The notes under the pieces were generated by a model. That model saw nothing but the letters and a program-made list of their open reading frames with translations, searched no databases and was not told the origin of the DNA. From contig JAEYRQ010000352.1 of the NCBI GenBank assembly GCA_023435545.1, positions 1 to 7,580 on the forward strand: DNA of 7,580 nt, written 5' to 3'. Shown here piece after piece: positions 1 through 6,790 of this stretch. The first letter of the stretch is position 1, and each line of letters starts with the position of its first letter. This DNA comes from Pseudomonadota bacterium. Lineage in GTDB: Bacteria; Pseudomonadota; Alphaproteobacteria; Rhizobiales; Tepidamorphaceae. Both the position numbers and the translations under genes were made by a program.

Positions 1-815
1 GGATGTGCGTTCTTGTCGGCGCCCGGCAGCGGGATCGAGGAGAACAGGCCGCGGGTATAGGGGTGGCGCATGTCGTTGAAGACGGTGCGGATGTCGCCGA
101 CCTCCACCGCCTCGCCGGAATACATCACCGTGATCCGGTCGCAGGTCTCCAGGATCAGCCCCAGATTGTGCGAGATGTAGATCATCGACGTGCCGAACTT
201 CTCGGCGATCTCCTTGATCAGTTCGACGATCCCCGCCTCCACCGTCACGTCGAGCGCCGTCGTCGGCTCGTCGAGCAGCAGCAGCTTCGGGTTCGACAAG
301 AGCGCCATGGCGATGACCACACGCTGCTGCTGACCGCCGGAGATCTGGTGCGGATAGGAATCCATGATCCGCCTGGGGTCCGGCAGGTTGACGCTCGCCA
401 GCATCTCCTCGGCGCGTGCATAGGCCTCATCGCGTGTCGCACCGTCGTGGTAGATCGGCACTTCGGCGAGCTGGTCGCGGATGCGCATCGCCGGGTTCAG
501 CGAGGCCATCGGCTCCTGGTAGACCATGGCGATCTTCGAGCCCCTGAGCGAGCGGAGCTCCTCCGGACCCATCGTCCGCATGTCGCGGCCCTCGAACAGG
601 AGTTCGCCGCCGACGATCCGGCCGTTGCTGCCCAGATACTGCATGATGGCGAGCGCCACCGTCGACTTGCCGCAGCCGGATTCGCCCACCACCCCGTGGG
701 ATTCGCCGGGCATGAGCTTCAGGTTGAAGTCGATGACGGCCGGGATCTCCCCCGCGCGGGTGAAATAGGAGATCGAGAGGTTGCGGCACTCCAGGACGGG
801 GGTCTGGTCGAGCAT
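1..815 (-). CDS. Peptide-type ABC transporter ATP-binding protein (DppD/OppD family), C-terminus cut by window edge
   Basis: This is the cytoplasmic ATPase that powers the importer encoded beside it. The 271 codons visible from ATG 815 have no stop. In order they show Walker A GESGCGKST (residues 44-52), the Q-loop YQEPMASLNP (Gln100), the signature ISGGQQQR (158-165), Walker B LLLLDEP (178-184), the D-loop ALD (187-189) and the H-loop His216. The sequence then enters HPYTRGLFSSIPLPGADKN (251-269), the start of the C-terminal oligopeptide-transporter extension that marks the DppD/OppD/DppF group. Family members are usually about 320-340 residues, so roughly 60 are missing beyond base 1. The start is supported by GGAG nine bases upstream (complement of 825-828). 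All catalytic residues are present, so it should be active. It lies 211 bases after the DppC-type gene, a longer gap than the other junctions. DppD and DppF paralogues are hard to separate on this evidence, and substrate cannot be read from this subunit. Confidence 0.95.
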   Translation of the reverse strand, partial: MLDQTPVLECRNLSISYFTRAGEIPAVIDFNLKLMPGESHGVVGESGCGKSTVALAIMQYLGSNGRIVGGELLFEGRDMRTMGPEELRSLRGSKIAMVYQEPMASLNPAMRIRDQLAEVPIYHDGATRDEAYARAEEMLASVNLPDPRRIMDSYPHQISGGQQQRVVIAMALLSNPKLLLLDEPTTALDVTVEAGIVELIKEIAEKFGTSMIYISHNLGLILETCDRITVMYSGEAVEVGDIRTVFNDMRHPYTRGLFSSIPLPGADKNAH

Positions 816-875
816 GTCACGCAACTCCGCTTGTCTGTCCGGTCGACGTGTTCCGCTTCCGGCCGAAGAAATCCG

Positions 876-982
876 CCGCCGTCATCCCGGCCGGAGCGAA
901 GCGAAGAGCCGGGATCGGGGCTCGGCAAGCGTGATGCCCTCCCGATCCCGGATCGGCCTGCGGCCGTCCGGGATGACGGAGG
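876..982. repeat. REP-like nested intergenic palindrome
   Basis: The outer arms CCGTCATCCCGG (879-890) and CCGGGATGACGG (968-979) are perfect 12-base inverted repeats. Allowing two mismatches they extend to 17/19 (876-894 against 964-982). An inner pair, CGGGATCGGG (910-919) and CCCGATCCCG (941-950), is also a perfect inverted repeat, so the element can fold as a hairpin within a hairpin. The left half contains GGAGCGAAGCGAAGAGCCGGGATC-like wording, which I recognise from dispersed intergenic repeats of alphaproteobacterial genomes. This is recall, not a search. It fills most of the spacer between the DppC-type and ATPase genes, where the transcript could pause, end or be protected from 3' decay. 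There is no T-run after either arm, so it does not look like a simple intrinsic terminator. Confidence 0.75.
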
Positions 983-1026
983 AGGTTTGCAGGTGTCGGA
1001 CTCGTTGAGCGGTCCATGCCTCCCCC

Positions 1027-2052
1027 TCAATCCCGCATGCTCATTTCGCGCAGTCCGTCGGCCATCAGGTTGAAGCCCAGGATCAGCGTCGAGACGGAGG
1101 CCGCCGGGATGATCAGCATGTAGGAGAACTTGAAGATCAGCGCGGTGTTCGCCGCCTCGCGGATCATCAGGCCCCAGTCGGGATCGGGCGGCTGCAGGCC
1201 GAGCCCGAGGAATGTCAGCGTCGTGATGGCGACCGTCGTGTAGCCGAGCCTGAGGCAGGCATCGACGATGATCGGCCCGCGCACGTTGGGCAGCATTTCG
1301 ACGACCATGATCCAGATCGGGTGCTCACCGCGGGTCTGGGCGGCATAGACGTAGTCGCGCGACTTGATGTCGAGGGCGAGCCCCCGGACGATGCGCATGA
1401 TCGCCGGCGCCGAGGCGAAGGTGACCGCGATGACGATGTTGAAGCCCGACTGGCCGAGATAGTTCAGGATCAGGATGAACAGCACCATCACCGGGAACGA
1501 CAAGATGATGTTGGAGATGAACGAGATCACCTCGTCCCACCAGCCGCCGAGATAGCCGGCGATCAGGCCGAAGGCGGTGCCGACCACATAGGCGACCAGC
1601 GTCGCGGTGACGCCCCACACGATCACCCGCTGGCAGCCCCAGATGGCGCGCGACAGCATGTCCCGGCCCTTGAAGTCGGTGCCGAGCCAGTAGAACACGC
1701 CGTTGCGCTCGGTGAAGGGCGGGGTGAACGGGGCAACCGGCTGGTTCGGATCGAGCAACGGCAGGAACGGTGCCGAGACCGCCATGAGCATCCAGAAGAA
1801 CACCAGCGTCGCGCCGATCACGGCGACCTTGGATTCCGACCAGGCCCGCATCGCCAGCACGTAGAGCAGCAGCGTCGCGGGGATCGCCGGCATCAGCAGC
1901 ATCTCGCCCAGATCGCCGATATGCCGGTCGAACAGCACGAAAACGACCAGCGGCACCCACATCAGCAGCACAAGCACGATCACCGGCTTCGGCCGCGACA
2001 GCCGCGCGAGGATCGACGGTGCGGCGGGAGGAGCGGAGACGGTCATGGTCAT
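1027..2052 (-). CDS. Peptide-type ABC transporter permease, DppC/OppC family, with extended N-terminus
   Basis: This is an inner-membrane permease subunit of the importer (341 residues). Family marks are LGTDFKGRDMLSR (123-135), the EAA-type coupling segment DYVYAAQTRGEHPIW with EMLPN after it (about 233-256), and FLGLGLQPPDPDWG (281-294) near the end. Hydrophobic segments lie at about 23-41, 51-70, 75-97, 142-168, 177-198, 204-220, 265-285 and 311-330. DppC proteins usually have one membrane segment before the LGTDxxGRD motif and about 280-300 residues. Here two extra hydrophobic segments (23-41 and 51-70) precede the normal first one. The gene follows the DppB-type stop by nine bases, implying translational coupling. 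The start could be ATG 2052 or ATG 2046 (M3). Neither has a strong ribosome site, with only AGAGAC just upstream of the first. The call is secure, but substrate is not shown by this subunit. Confidence 0.95.
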   Translation of the reverse strand: MTMTVSAPPAAPSILARLSRPKPVIVLVLLMWVPLVVFVLFDRHIGDLGEMLLMPAIPATLLLYVLAMRAWSESKVAVIGATLVFFWMLMAVSAPFLPLLDPNQPVAPFTPPFTERNGVFYWLGTDFKGRDMLSRAIWGCQRVIVWGVTATLVAYVVGTAFGLIAGYLGGWWDEVISFISNIILSFPVMVLFILILNYLGQSGFNIVIAVTFASAPAIMRIVRGLALDIKSRDYVYAAQTRGEHPIWIMVVEMLPNVRGPIIVDACLRLGYTTVAITTLTFLGLGLQPPDPDWGLMIREAANTALIFKFSYMLIIPAASVSTLILGFNLMADGLREMSMRD

Positions 2053-2061
2053 GGCGTGTCT

Positions 2062-3012
2062 CTAGCTGAACCTGATGCGCGGATTGAGCAGCGTGTAGCC
2101 GACGTCCGAGATGATCTGCGAAAGCACGGCCACGAACACGGCGGCCAGCGTCGCCGCCTGGATCACGTAGATGTCGCCGAACAGCGCGGCATCCAGCAGC
2201 AGCTTGCCGAAGCCGTTGTACTGGAAGAACACCTCCACCACGACGACGCCCGACAGAAGCCAGTTGAGCTGCAGCACGATCACGGTGAACGGGGCGATCA
2301 GAGCGTTGCGCAGCGCGTGGCGGACGATGACCCGGGAGTAGGGGATGCCCTTCAGGACGGCGGTGCGGATGTATTGCGAGGTCATCACCTCGGCCATCGA
2401 GGCGCGCGTCATCCGGGCCACGTAGCCGAAATCGTAGATGACGAGCGTCGCCACCGGGAGCACGAGCTGGCGCCAGTCGAAGCCCTGCGTCATCGCCGAC
2501 TTGGTCGGCAGCCAGCCGAGCCCCAGCGCGAATATGACGGTCAGGAAGATCGCCGTCGCGATCTCCGGGATCGAGGTGGTGAACACCGAGATGAAGGAGA
2601 AGGTGCGATCCTGCACCGAGCCTTCTTTCATGCCCGCCAGGACGCCGGTGACGAGCGCGATCGGAATCATCAGCGCGAAGACCCAGAAGGCGAGGATGCC
2701 GGTGTTGATCAGGCGCTCGACGAGAAGGGGTCCGACGGCGGTGTTCTTCTCGAAGGAGAAGCCCAGATCGCCGCGGAAGACGTTGCCGACCCAGTCGAGG
2801 TAGCGCTCGTAGAAGGGGACGTTCAGCCCCTTCTGTTCGAGCCAGTTCTCGTAGGCCTCCTCGGTCAGCGCCCGGACGCCGAAGCCGCCCAGTTCGTTGA
2901 CCGCGATCTGCTTCTTGAACTCGGGGCTGTCGAAGACGACGAACAGCACCAGCGAGACCACCGCCATGATGAGCAGCATCTGCCCGAGCCGGCGGGCCAA
3001 GAGTTTCAGCAT
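2062..3012 (-). CDS. Peptide-type ABC transporter permease, DppB/OppB family
   Basis: This is the second inner-membrane permease subunit (316 residues), which should pair with the DppC-type product. It opens with a typical N-terminal membrane segment after RRLGQ (about 10-28) and has GDLGFSF (81-87). Membrane segments follow at about 103-127, 138-165, 184-198, 236-258 and 284-305. The EAA-type coupling region is TRASMAEVMTSQYIRTAVLKG (202-222), followed by HALRNALIAP (232-241). The C-terminus NPRIRFS is typical of the family. The P-G-D-P motif usually found just after the first membrane segment is absent: the chain reads DSPEFKKQ there. The start is ATG 3012, with CCCTCC on the plus strand (a GGAGGGG ribosome site, complement of 3023-3029) ten bases upstream. 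It sits between the binding-protein gene (121-base gap holding a hairpin) and the DppC-type gene (nine-base gap), so it is probably the first cistron after the attenuating structure. Confidence 0.95.
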   Translation of the reverse strand: MLKLLARRLGQMLLIMAVVSLVLFVVFDSPEFKKQIAVNELGGFGVRALTEEAYENWLEQKGLNVPFYERYLDWVGNVFRGDLGFSFEKNTAVGPLLVERLINTGILAFWVFALMIPIALVTGVLAGMKEGSVQDRTFSFISVFTTSIPEIATAIFLTVIFALGLGWLPTKSAMTQGFDWRQLVLPVATLVIYDFGYVARMTRASMAEVMTSQYIRTAVLKGIPYSRVIVRHALRNALIAPFTVIVLQLNWLLSGVVVVEVFFQYNGFGKLLLDAALFGDIYVIQAATLAAVFVAVLSQIISDVGYTLLNPRIRFS

Positions 3013-3096
3013 GCGCTGCCGTCCCCTCCACTAGCCCGGCCCGCGGCCGGTGTCCTCGGGGGAACGACCGTACCCGGGCGGGTTCCACGGCAGTCA

Positions 3097-3118
3097 GGCC
3101 GCGCCCGGTGGCGCGGCC
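3097..3118 (-). other. GC-rich intercistronic hairpin after the binding-protein gene
   Basis: A nine-base perfect inverted repeat, GGCCGCGCC (3097-3105) and GGCGCGGCC (3110-3118), encloses a four-base loop. In the minus-strand transcript it starts 15 bases after the binding-protein stop codon. No U-tract follows, so full intrinsic termination is unlikely. A second short palindrome, CCGGCC-CGC-GGCCGG (3036-3050), lies just before the DppB ribosome site. In several ABC importer operons, such a structure after the binding-protein gene lets that protein be made in excess over the membrane subunits by 3'-end protection or partial termination. That role here is inference. Confidence 0.6.
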
Positions 3119-3133
3119 GCAGTCGCGATGTCG

Positions 3134-4822
3134 TCAGCTGTCGAGCCAGACCTTGTTGAACTGGTGGTACTGGGTCGGGTGCGGCGGGAAGCCGTGCACC
3201 CGCTTGGTGGTGATGGTGAACACCGGCCGCCAGACCGGCTGCACCATGACGGCGGCGTCCTGCAGGATCTTTTCCGCCACCTCCATCTTCTGCCGCCGCT
3301 CCTCGACGTCGAGCGTCGCCTCGGCGTCGTCGAGCGCCTTGTCGAACTCTGGATCGGAGAATGCACTCTCGTTCCAGGGAACGTTGGAGCGATAGCCGAG
3401 CGACAGCACCATGGTGCCGAGCGGCCGGTGGGTCCAGGCGGTGATGCCGAACGGTGTCGAGTCCCAGATCTCCCAGTAGCGGGAGGCGGGGATGACGTTG
3501 ATGTTCAGCCTGATGCCTGCGTCCTTCAGCTGGTCGCGCATGATCTCGCAGACCGTCTGGTGCCACGGCCCGTCGGTATTGCCGCAGTCGATGGTGAGCT
3601 CGATCCCGTCCGGATAGCCGGCCTCGGCGAGCAGCGCCTTGGCGCCTTCGACGTCCCGTTTCATCTCGGGCAGCCGGTAGTACTCGGGGTGAATCGGCGA
3701 AACGTGGTGGTTCTCGCCGATATCGCCACGGCCCTGGAACACCAGGTCCTTATAGACCGAGTTGTTGCAGGCCATCACCACGGCCTTGCGGACGCGGACA
3801 TCGTCGAACGGCTTTTCGGTAACGCGCATCCGGGCGGTGACAGTCTGCGCCGTGCGGGCCTCGATGATGTTGCCGTCCAGCGCCTCGGCAAGCGGATACT
3901 GCTCGATCCCGAACTCGTAGATCGTGTCGAGGTTGCCGGAGGCGAACTCGGTGAGCTGGTTGTCCTCGTCGAAATTGTAGTAGTGGATCTCGTCGAGATA
4001 GACCTTGCCGCCCCAGTACTCGAACGGCTTTCCACCGGCCTCCTTGACCCGCGTCAGGGTGCAGCGCTCGCCGACCTTGAGTTCGCCCAGCGTGTACGGG
4101 CCGGTGCCGATCGGGTTGTCGGAGAACGGCGGCTTGAACGAGCGGTGCACGATCGCCGTCGGGTAGTTGTAGAGGTCCTCGGCAACCGACAGGACAGGCT
4201 TGGTGAGGTGGATCGTTACGGTGTAGTCGTCGACACGCTCGATCGAGCCGGGGATCATCGACTTTACCCCGTCCTTCTCCTCGACCATCGCCGCGAAGGT
4301 CGACAGGCCGATATTGGACGATGCCGTGTCGGCGTTCATCCAGCGCTCGAAGTTGAAGATCACGTCGTCGGCGTTGAACGTGTCGCCGTTGTGCCAGACG
4401 ATGCCCTGGCGCAGCTTGAAGGTCCACGTCTTCAGGTCGTCGGAGGCCTCCCAGCTCTCGGCCAGCATCGGCTGGGTAACGTTGTCGGGCGTGGTGAAGG
4501 TCAGATACTCGAGGATGTGGCGGGTCTGATTGGACATCTCGACCCAGGAATAGGTGGCCGGATCGTCCATCCTCTGGACCTGCATCCCGACGCGCAGGAT
4601 GCCGCCTTCCTTGGCGTTGGTGTCGTCCTGCGGGAAGGGCAGGTCGGCTTGCTGGGCAAAGGCCGGCTTCAGTCCGGCCATGGAATAGGCCGCGCCGGCC
4701 GACAGGCCGAGCAGCGCGGCGATGCGCACGAATTCGCGGCGGCTCATGCGGCCGCGATCCATGAGATCCCGCGCCTCGTGCACCTTTGGATGGATGCGGC
4801 GCGGAGTGTCATTCTTGGTCAT
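3134..4822 (-). CDS. Tat-exported solute-binding protein of a peptide-type ABC importer (SBP family 5)
   Basis: This is the periplasmic receptor that delivers substrate to the permeases encoded downstream (562 residues). The N-terminus carries a twin-arginine signal, SRREFV (27-32), then a hydrophobic stretch to about residue 50 and a likely cleavage site after AFA (54-56), giving a mature start of QQADLPF. The mature chain shows family-5 wording: LAESWEASDDLKTWTFKLRQ (120-139), WHNGDTFNADDVIFNFER (143-160), IGTGPYTLGEL (238-248), DVRVRKAVVMACN (341-353) and AKALLAEAGYPDGIEL (394-409). Start choice: ATG 4822 has GGGAGG ten bases upstream (complement of 4833-4838), whereas the in-frame ATG at 4855 has no ribosome site and adds 11 residues that look non-coding. 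It is the promoter-proximal gene of the minus-strand cluster and faces the MttB-type gene across a 363-base divergent region. The family binds peptides, opines, nickel-chelates, sugars and betaine-like solutes, so the substrate is open; the neighbours suggest an N-methylated amine. Confidence 0.95.
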   Translation of the reverse strand: MTKNDTPRRIHPKVHEARDLMDRGRMSRREFVRIAALLGLSAGAAYSMAGLKPAFAQQADLPFPQDDTNAKEGGILRVGMQVQRMDDPATYSWVEMSNQTRHILEYLTFTTPDNVTQPMLAESWEASDDLKTWTFKLRQGIVWHNGDTFNADDVIFNFERWMNADTASSNIGLSTFAAMVEEKDGVKSMIPGSIERVDDYTVTIHLTKPVLSVAEDLYNYPTAIVHRSFKPPFSDNPIGTGPYTLGELKVGERCTLTRVKEAGGKPFEYWGGKVYLDEIHYYNFDEDNQLTEFASGNLDTIYEFGIEQYPLAEALDGNIIEARTAQTVTARMRVTEKPFDDVRVRKAVVMACNNSVYKDLVFQGRGDIGENHHVSPIHPEYYRLPEMKRDVEGAKALLAEAGYPDGIELTIDCGNTDGPWHQTVCEIMRDQLKDAGIRLNINVIPASRYWEIWDSTPFGITAWTHRPLGTMVLSLGYRSNVPWNESAFSDPEFDKALDDAEATLDVEERRQKMEVAEKILQDAAVMVQPVWRPVFTITTKRVHGFPPHPTQYHQFNKVWLDS

Positions 4823-4913
4823 CGGTATTGAACCTCCCGTTAGCGGCGGCCGCATGACCCGTCGTCTCCCGCTCCCCTTCAGGCTCTTCTCGCAGGGGGC
4901 GACGCGTCACGCA

Positions 4914-4930
4914 GATTGCGGTCGATTGCG
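4914..4930. promoter_or_regulatory. Tandem GATTGCG direct repeat, candidate operator
   Basis: GATTGCG occurs at 4914-4920 and again at 4924-4930, ten bases apart start to start, placing both on the same face of the helix. The longer word TCGATTGCG at 4922-4930 recurs exactly at 5008-5016, and an inverted ATTGCG (read as CGCAAT) sits at 4981-4986. Four copies in about 100 bases within a divergent promoter region fit a transcription-factor site. No regulator gene is in the window to pair with it. Confidence 0.35.
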
Positions 4931-4963
4931 TCGTTTCTCGAACAAGGCTGACGCAGCCTAACA

Positions 4964-4976
4964 TGCGGGCCCCGCA
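4964..4976. promoter_or_regulatory. 13-base perfect palindrome TGCGGGCCCCGCA, candidate operator
   Basis: TGCGGG (4964-4969) and CCCGCA (4971-4976) are perfect inverted arms around one central base, near the middle of the divergent region and between the GATTGCG copies. A palindrome at this site could bind a dimeric regulator controlling both directions. In GC-rich DNA, short palindromes of this kind also arise by chance, so the claim is weak. Confidence 0.3.
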
Positions 4977-5170
4977 AGTCCGCAATACCGCGAAGACAAG
5001 AAATGCTTCGATTGCGACCTGTCCCGGCGGTTCCGCGACCTCGCCTCACCAGCCAGAGCAAACCGGCTTGGATTCGGGGATTTTTCGCTGCAGCGTAGCA
5101 GGATTGGGAGTTTGCAGGCGTCGTCTGGCAGTCACGAATCCGACATCTGCCCGTGCGCCCATCCTCGGTC

Positions 5171-5175
5171 GGGAG
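5171..5175 (+). promoter_or_regulatory. Ribosome binding site deciding the MttB-type start
   Basis: GGGAG lies ten bases before ATG 5186. The longer reading from GTG 5153 has no comparable site and adds 11 residues unlike the family, so this motif favours the ATG at 5186. Confidence 0.6.
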
Positions 5176-5185
5176 CCACATCAGC

Positions 5186-6751
5186 ATGACGCTCGAAGCA
5201 CCCGTTACGCCGGTCGAGGGCACCGGCCGAAGGGCCGGCCGGGGCGGCCGGACGGGGCGCGCGCATGCGATCCCGCAGAAGCCATTCCGCCAGCCGCGTA
5301 TGCTCTACCGGCCGGTCGAGGCTGTCAGCGCCGACGAACTGGAGGCCATCCACGACGCCTCGCTGACCGTGCTCGAGGAGATCGGCATGGACTTCCTCCA
5401 CGAGGAAGCCAGGGCGATCCTGAAGCTCGCCGGTGCCGACGTCGATCCGGGCTCCGAACGGGTGCGCATCGACCGCGGCCTGATCGCCGAGGCGCTGAAG
5501 ACCTGTCCGCCGGAATTCACCCTGCACGCCCGCAACCCGGAGCGGAACGTCCGCTTCGGCGGCAACTGGGTCGCCTTCGCCCAGATGGCGAGCGCGCCGA
5601 ACTCGTCCGACATGGAGGGGGGGCGTCGGCCGGGCAATCAGGAGGACTTCCGCAAGGCGGTCAAGCTCGCCCAGTCATTCAACATCATCCACCTGACCGG
5701 CGGCTATCCGATCGAGGCAATCGACCTGCACGCATCGATCCGGCATCTGGAATGCCTGCGCGATTTCGCGCCGCTGACCGACAAGGTCTTTCACTGCTAT
5801 TCGCTTGGCCGCGAACGTAATGTCGACGGCATCGAGATCGCCCGCATCGCCCGCGGTGTCACACCGGAGCAGCTTGACCGTGAGCCGTCGGTCCTGTCGA
5901 TCATCAACTCCTCCTCGCCGCTGCGCCTCGATACGCCGATGCTGCAGGGCATCATCGAGATGTCGAGCCGCAACCAGGTGATCGTCATGACGCCGTTCAC
6001 GCTGGCCGGCGCGATGGCGCCGGTGACGGTGGCGGGTGCGCTGGTCCAGCAGAATGCCGAGGCTCTGGCCGGTATCGCCTTCACCCAGCTGGTCAGGCCG
6101 GGCGCGCCGGTGGTCTATGGCGGCTTCACTTCGAATGTCGACATGAAGTCCGGCGCTCCTGCCTTCGGCACGCCGGAATACATGAAGGCCTGCCTGGTCG
6201 GCGGCCAGCTCGCGCGCCGCTACAACCTGCCCTACCGCACCTCCAACACCTGCGCGGCCAACGCGGTAGATGCGCAGGCCGCCTACGAGTCCGTCTTCTC
6301 GCTGTGGGGCGCGATCATGGGCGGCGGCAACTTCATCAAGCACGCGGCCGGCTGGATGGAGGGCGGACTGACCTTTTCGTTCGAGAAGTTCATGGTCGAC
6401 GTCGACACCCTGCAGATGGTGGCGGAGTTCCTGAGCCCGCTCGTGGTCGACGACGACACGCTGGCGCTGGAGGCGATGCGCGATGTCGGGCCGGGCGGCC
6501 ACTTCTTCGGCACGCCGCACACCCAGGCACGCTACCGCGACGCCTTCTACGCGCCGCTGATCTCCGACTGGCGGAACTTCGAGTCCTGGCAGGAGGCCGG
6601 CTCGCCGACCGCGCTGGAGAAGGCCAACCGCCTGTGGAAGGAGACCCTCGACCGCTACGAGGCCCCGCCCCTCGATCCGGCGATCGCCGAAGAGATCGAT
6701 GCCTATGTGGCGCGGCGGATTGCCGAAGGTGGCGCGCCGACGGACTATTGA
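5186..6751 (+). CDS. MttB-family (trimethylamine methyltransferase-like) protein, without pyrrolysine
   Basis: This is a 521-residue member of the MttB superfamily, whose characterised members transfer a methyl group from trimethylamine or quaternary amines (glycine betaine, proline betaine, carnitine) to a corrinoid protein in the cytoplasm. Family wording seen here includes AGAMAPVTVAGALVQQNAEA (274-293), GAPVVYGGFTSNVDMKSGAP (306-325), AVDAQAAYES (360-369) and the C-terminal GGHFFGTPHTQARYRDAFYAP (437-457). The frame is open throughout with no in-frame TAG, so it belongs to the non-pyrrolysine branch, which is not expected to use trimethylamine itself. Residues 12-40 form an Arg/Gly-rich, probably disordered leader before the conserved domain begins around MLYRPV (39-44). 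ATG 5186 is preferred for its ribosome site. The gene is followed after 39 bases by an FAD amine oxidoreductase and diverges from an ABC importer, consistent with degradation of an imported N-methyl compound. No corrinoid protein gene is visible. The family call is strong; the substrate is inference. Confidence 0.93.
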   Translation: MTLEAPVTPVEGTGRRAGRGGRTGRAHAIPQKPFRQPRMLYRPVEAVSADELEAIHDASLTVLEEIGMDFLHEEARAILKLAGADVDPGSERVRIDRGLIAEALKTCPPEFTLHARNPERNVRFGGNWVAFAQMASAPNSSDMEGGRRPGNQEDFRKAVKLAQSFNIIHLTGGYPIEAIDLHASIRHLECLRDFAPLTDKVFHCYSLGRERNVDGIEIARIARGVTPEQLDREPSVLSIINSSSPLRLDTPMLQGIIEMSSRNQVIVMTPFTLAGAMAPVTVAGALVQQNAEALAGIAFTQLVRPGAPVVYGGFTSNVDMKSGAPAFGTPEYMKACLVGGQLARRYNLPYRTSNTCAANAVDAQAAYESVFSLWGAIMGGGNFIKHAAGWMEGGLTFSFEKFMVDVDTLQMVAEFLSPLVVDDDTLALEAMRDVGPGGHFFGTPHTQARYRDAFYAPLISDWRNFESWQEAGSPTALEKANRLWKETLDRYEAPPLDPAIAEEIDAYVARRIAEGGAPTDY

Positions 6752-6768
6752 TCCGGCCGTACCGGATC
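6750..6768 (+). other. Small hairpin spanning the MttB-type stop codon
   Basis: GATCCGG (6750-6756) and CCGGATC (6762-6768) form a seven-base perfect stem with a five-base loop, overlapping the last two bases of the TGA stop. There is no T-run after it and the next start codon is 22 bases on, so it is not a convincing terminator. It could modulate coupling to the flavoprotein gene or be chance. Confidence 0.35.
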
Positions 6769-6790
6769 CTCCCATGATCAAGAGGTTGCC

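Larger units (their letters stand above)
4823..5185. promoter_or_regulatory. Divergent intergenic region between importer and methyltransferase genes
   Basis: These 363 bases hold no convincing gene. They must carry the leaders of both the minus-strand importer cluster and the plus-strand MttB/flavoprotein pair, and so probably both promoters. I could not place a trustworthy -35/-10 pair on either strand. The stretch is less GC-extreme than the coding DNA around 5080-5110, which includes GGGGATTTTTCGC. Candidate regulator sites are the repeated GATTGCG words and the 13-base palindrome listed separately. A six-base stem, AGGCTG (4945-4950) and CAGCCT (4954-4959), lies between them. Confidence 0.55.

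Noticed and set aside
3..1073. 356-codon plus-strand open frame opposite the ATPase
   Set aside because: The opposite strand encodes complete Walker A, Q-loop, signature, Walker B and H-loop motifs in one frame, so the plus frame is a shadow.
1321..3159. Very long plus-strand open frame (612 codons) antisense to both permease genes
   Set aside because: It is rich in Arg, His, Asp and Gln with no recognisable domain, and lies opposite two permeases with clear family motifs. Long antisense frames are expected in GC-rich DNA when the true genes use C/G at third positions.
3050..4831. 593-codon plus-strand open frame antisense to the binding-protein gene
   Set aside because: Composition is a mirror of the binding protein, with no family motif or plausible start; the minus-strand frame has a signal peptide, family wording and a ribosome site.
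5153..5185. GTG 5153 as the start of the MttB-type protein
   Set aside because: No ribosome site precedes it and the extra 11 residues match nothing in the family; GGGAG ten bases before ATG 5186 supports the shorter protein.
5617..5623. Run of seven G in the MttB-type gene as a possible frameshift or phase-variation site
   Set aside because: The frame continues correctly on both sides (DMEGGRRPG, then family-like sequence), and a single run of seven G in GC-rich DNA is not enough to claim slippage.
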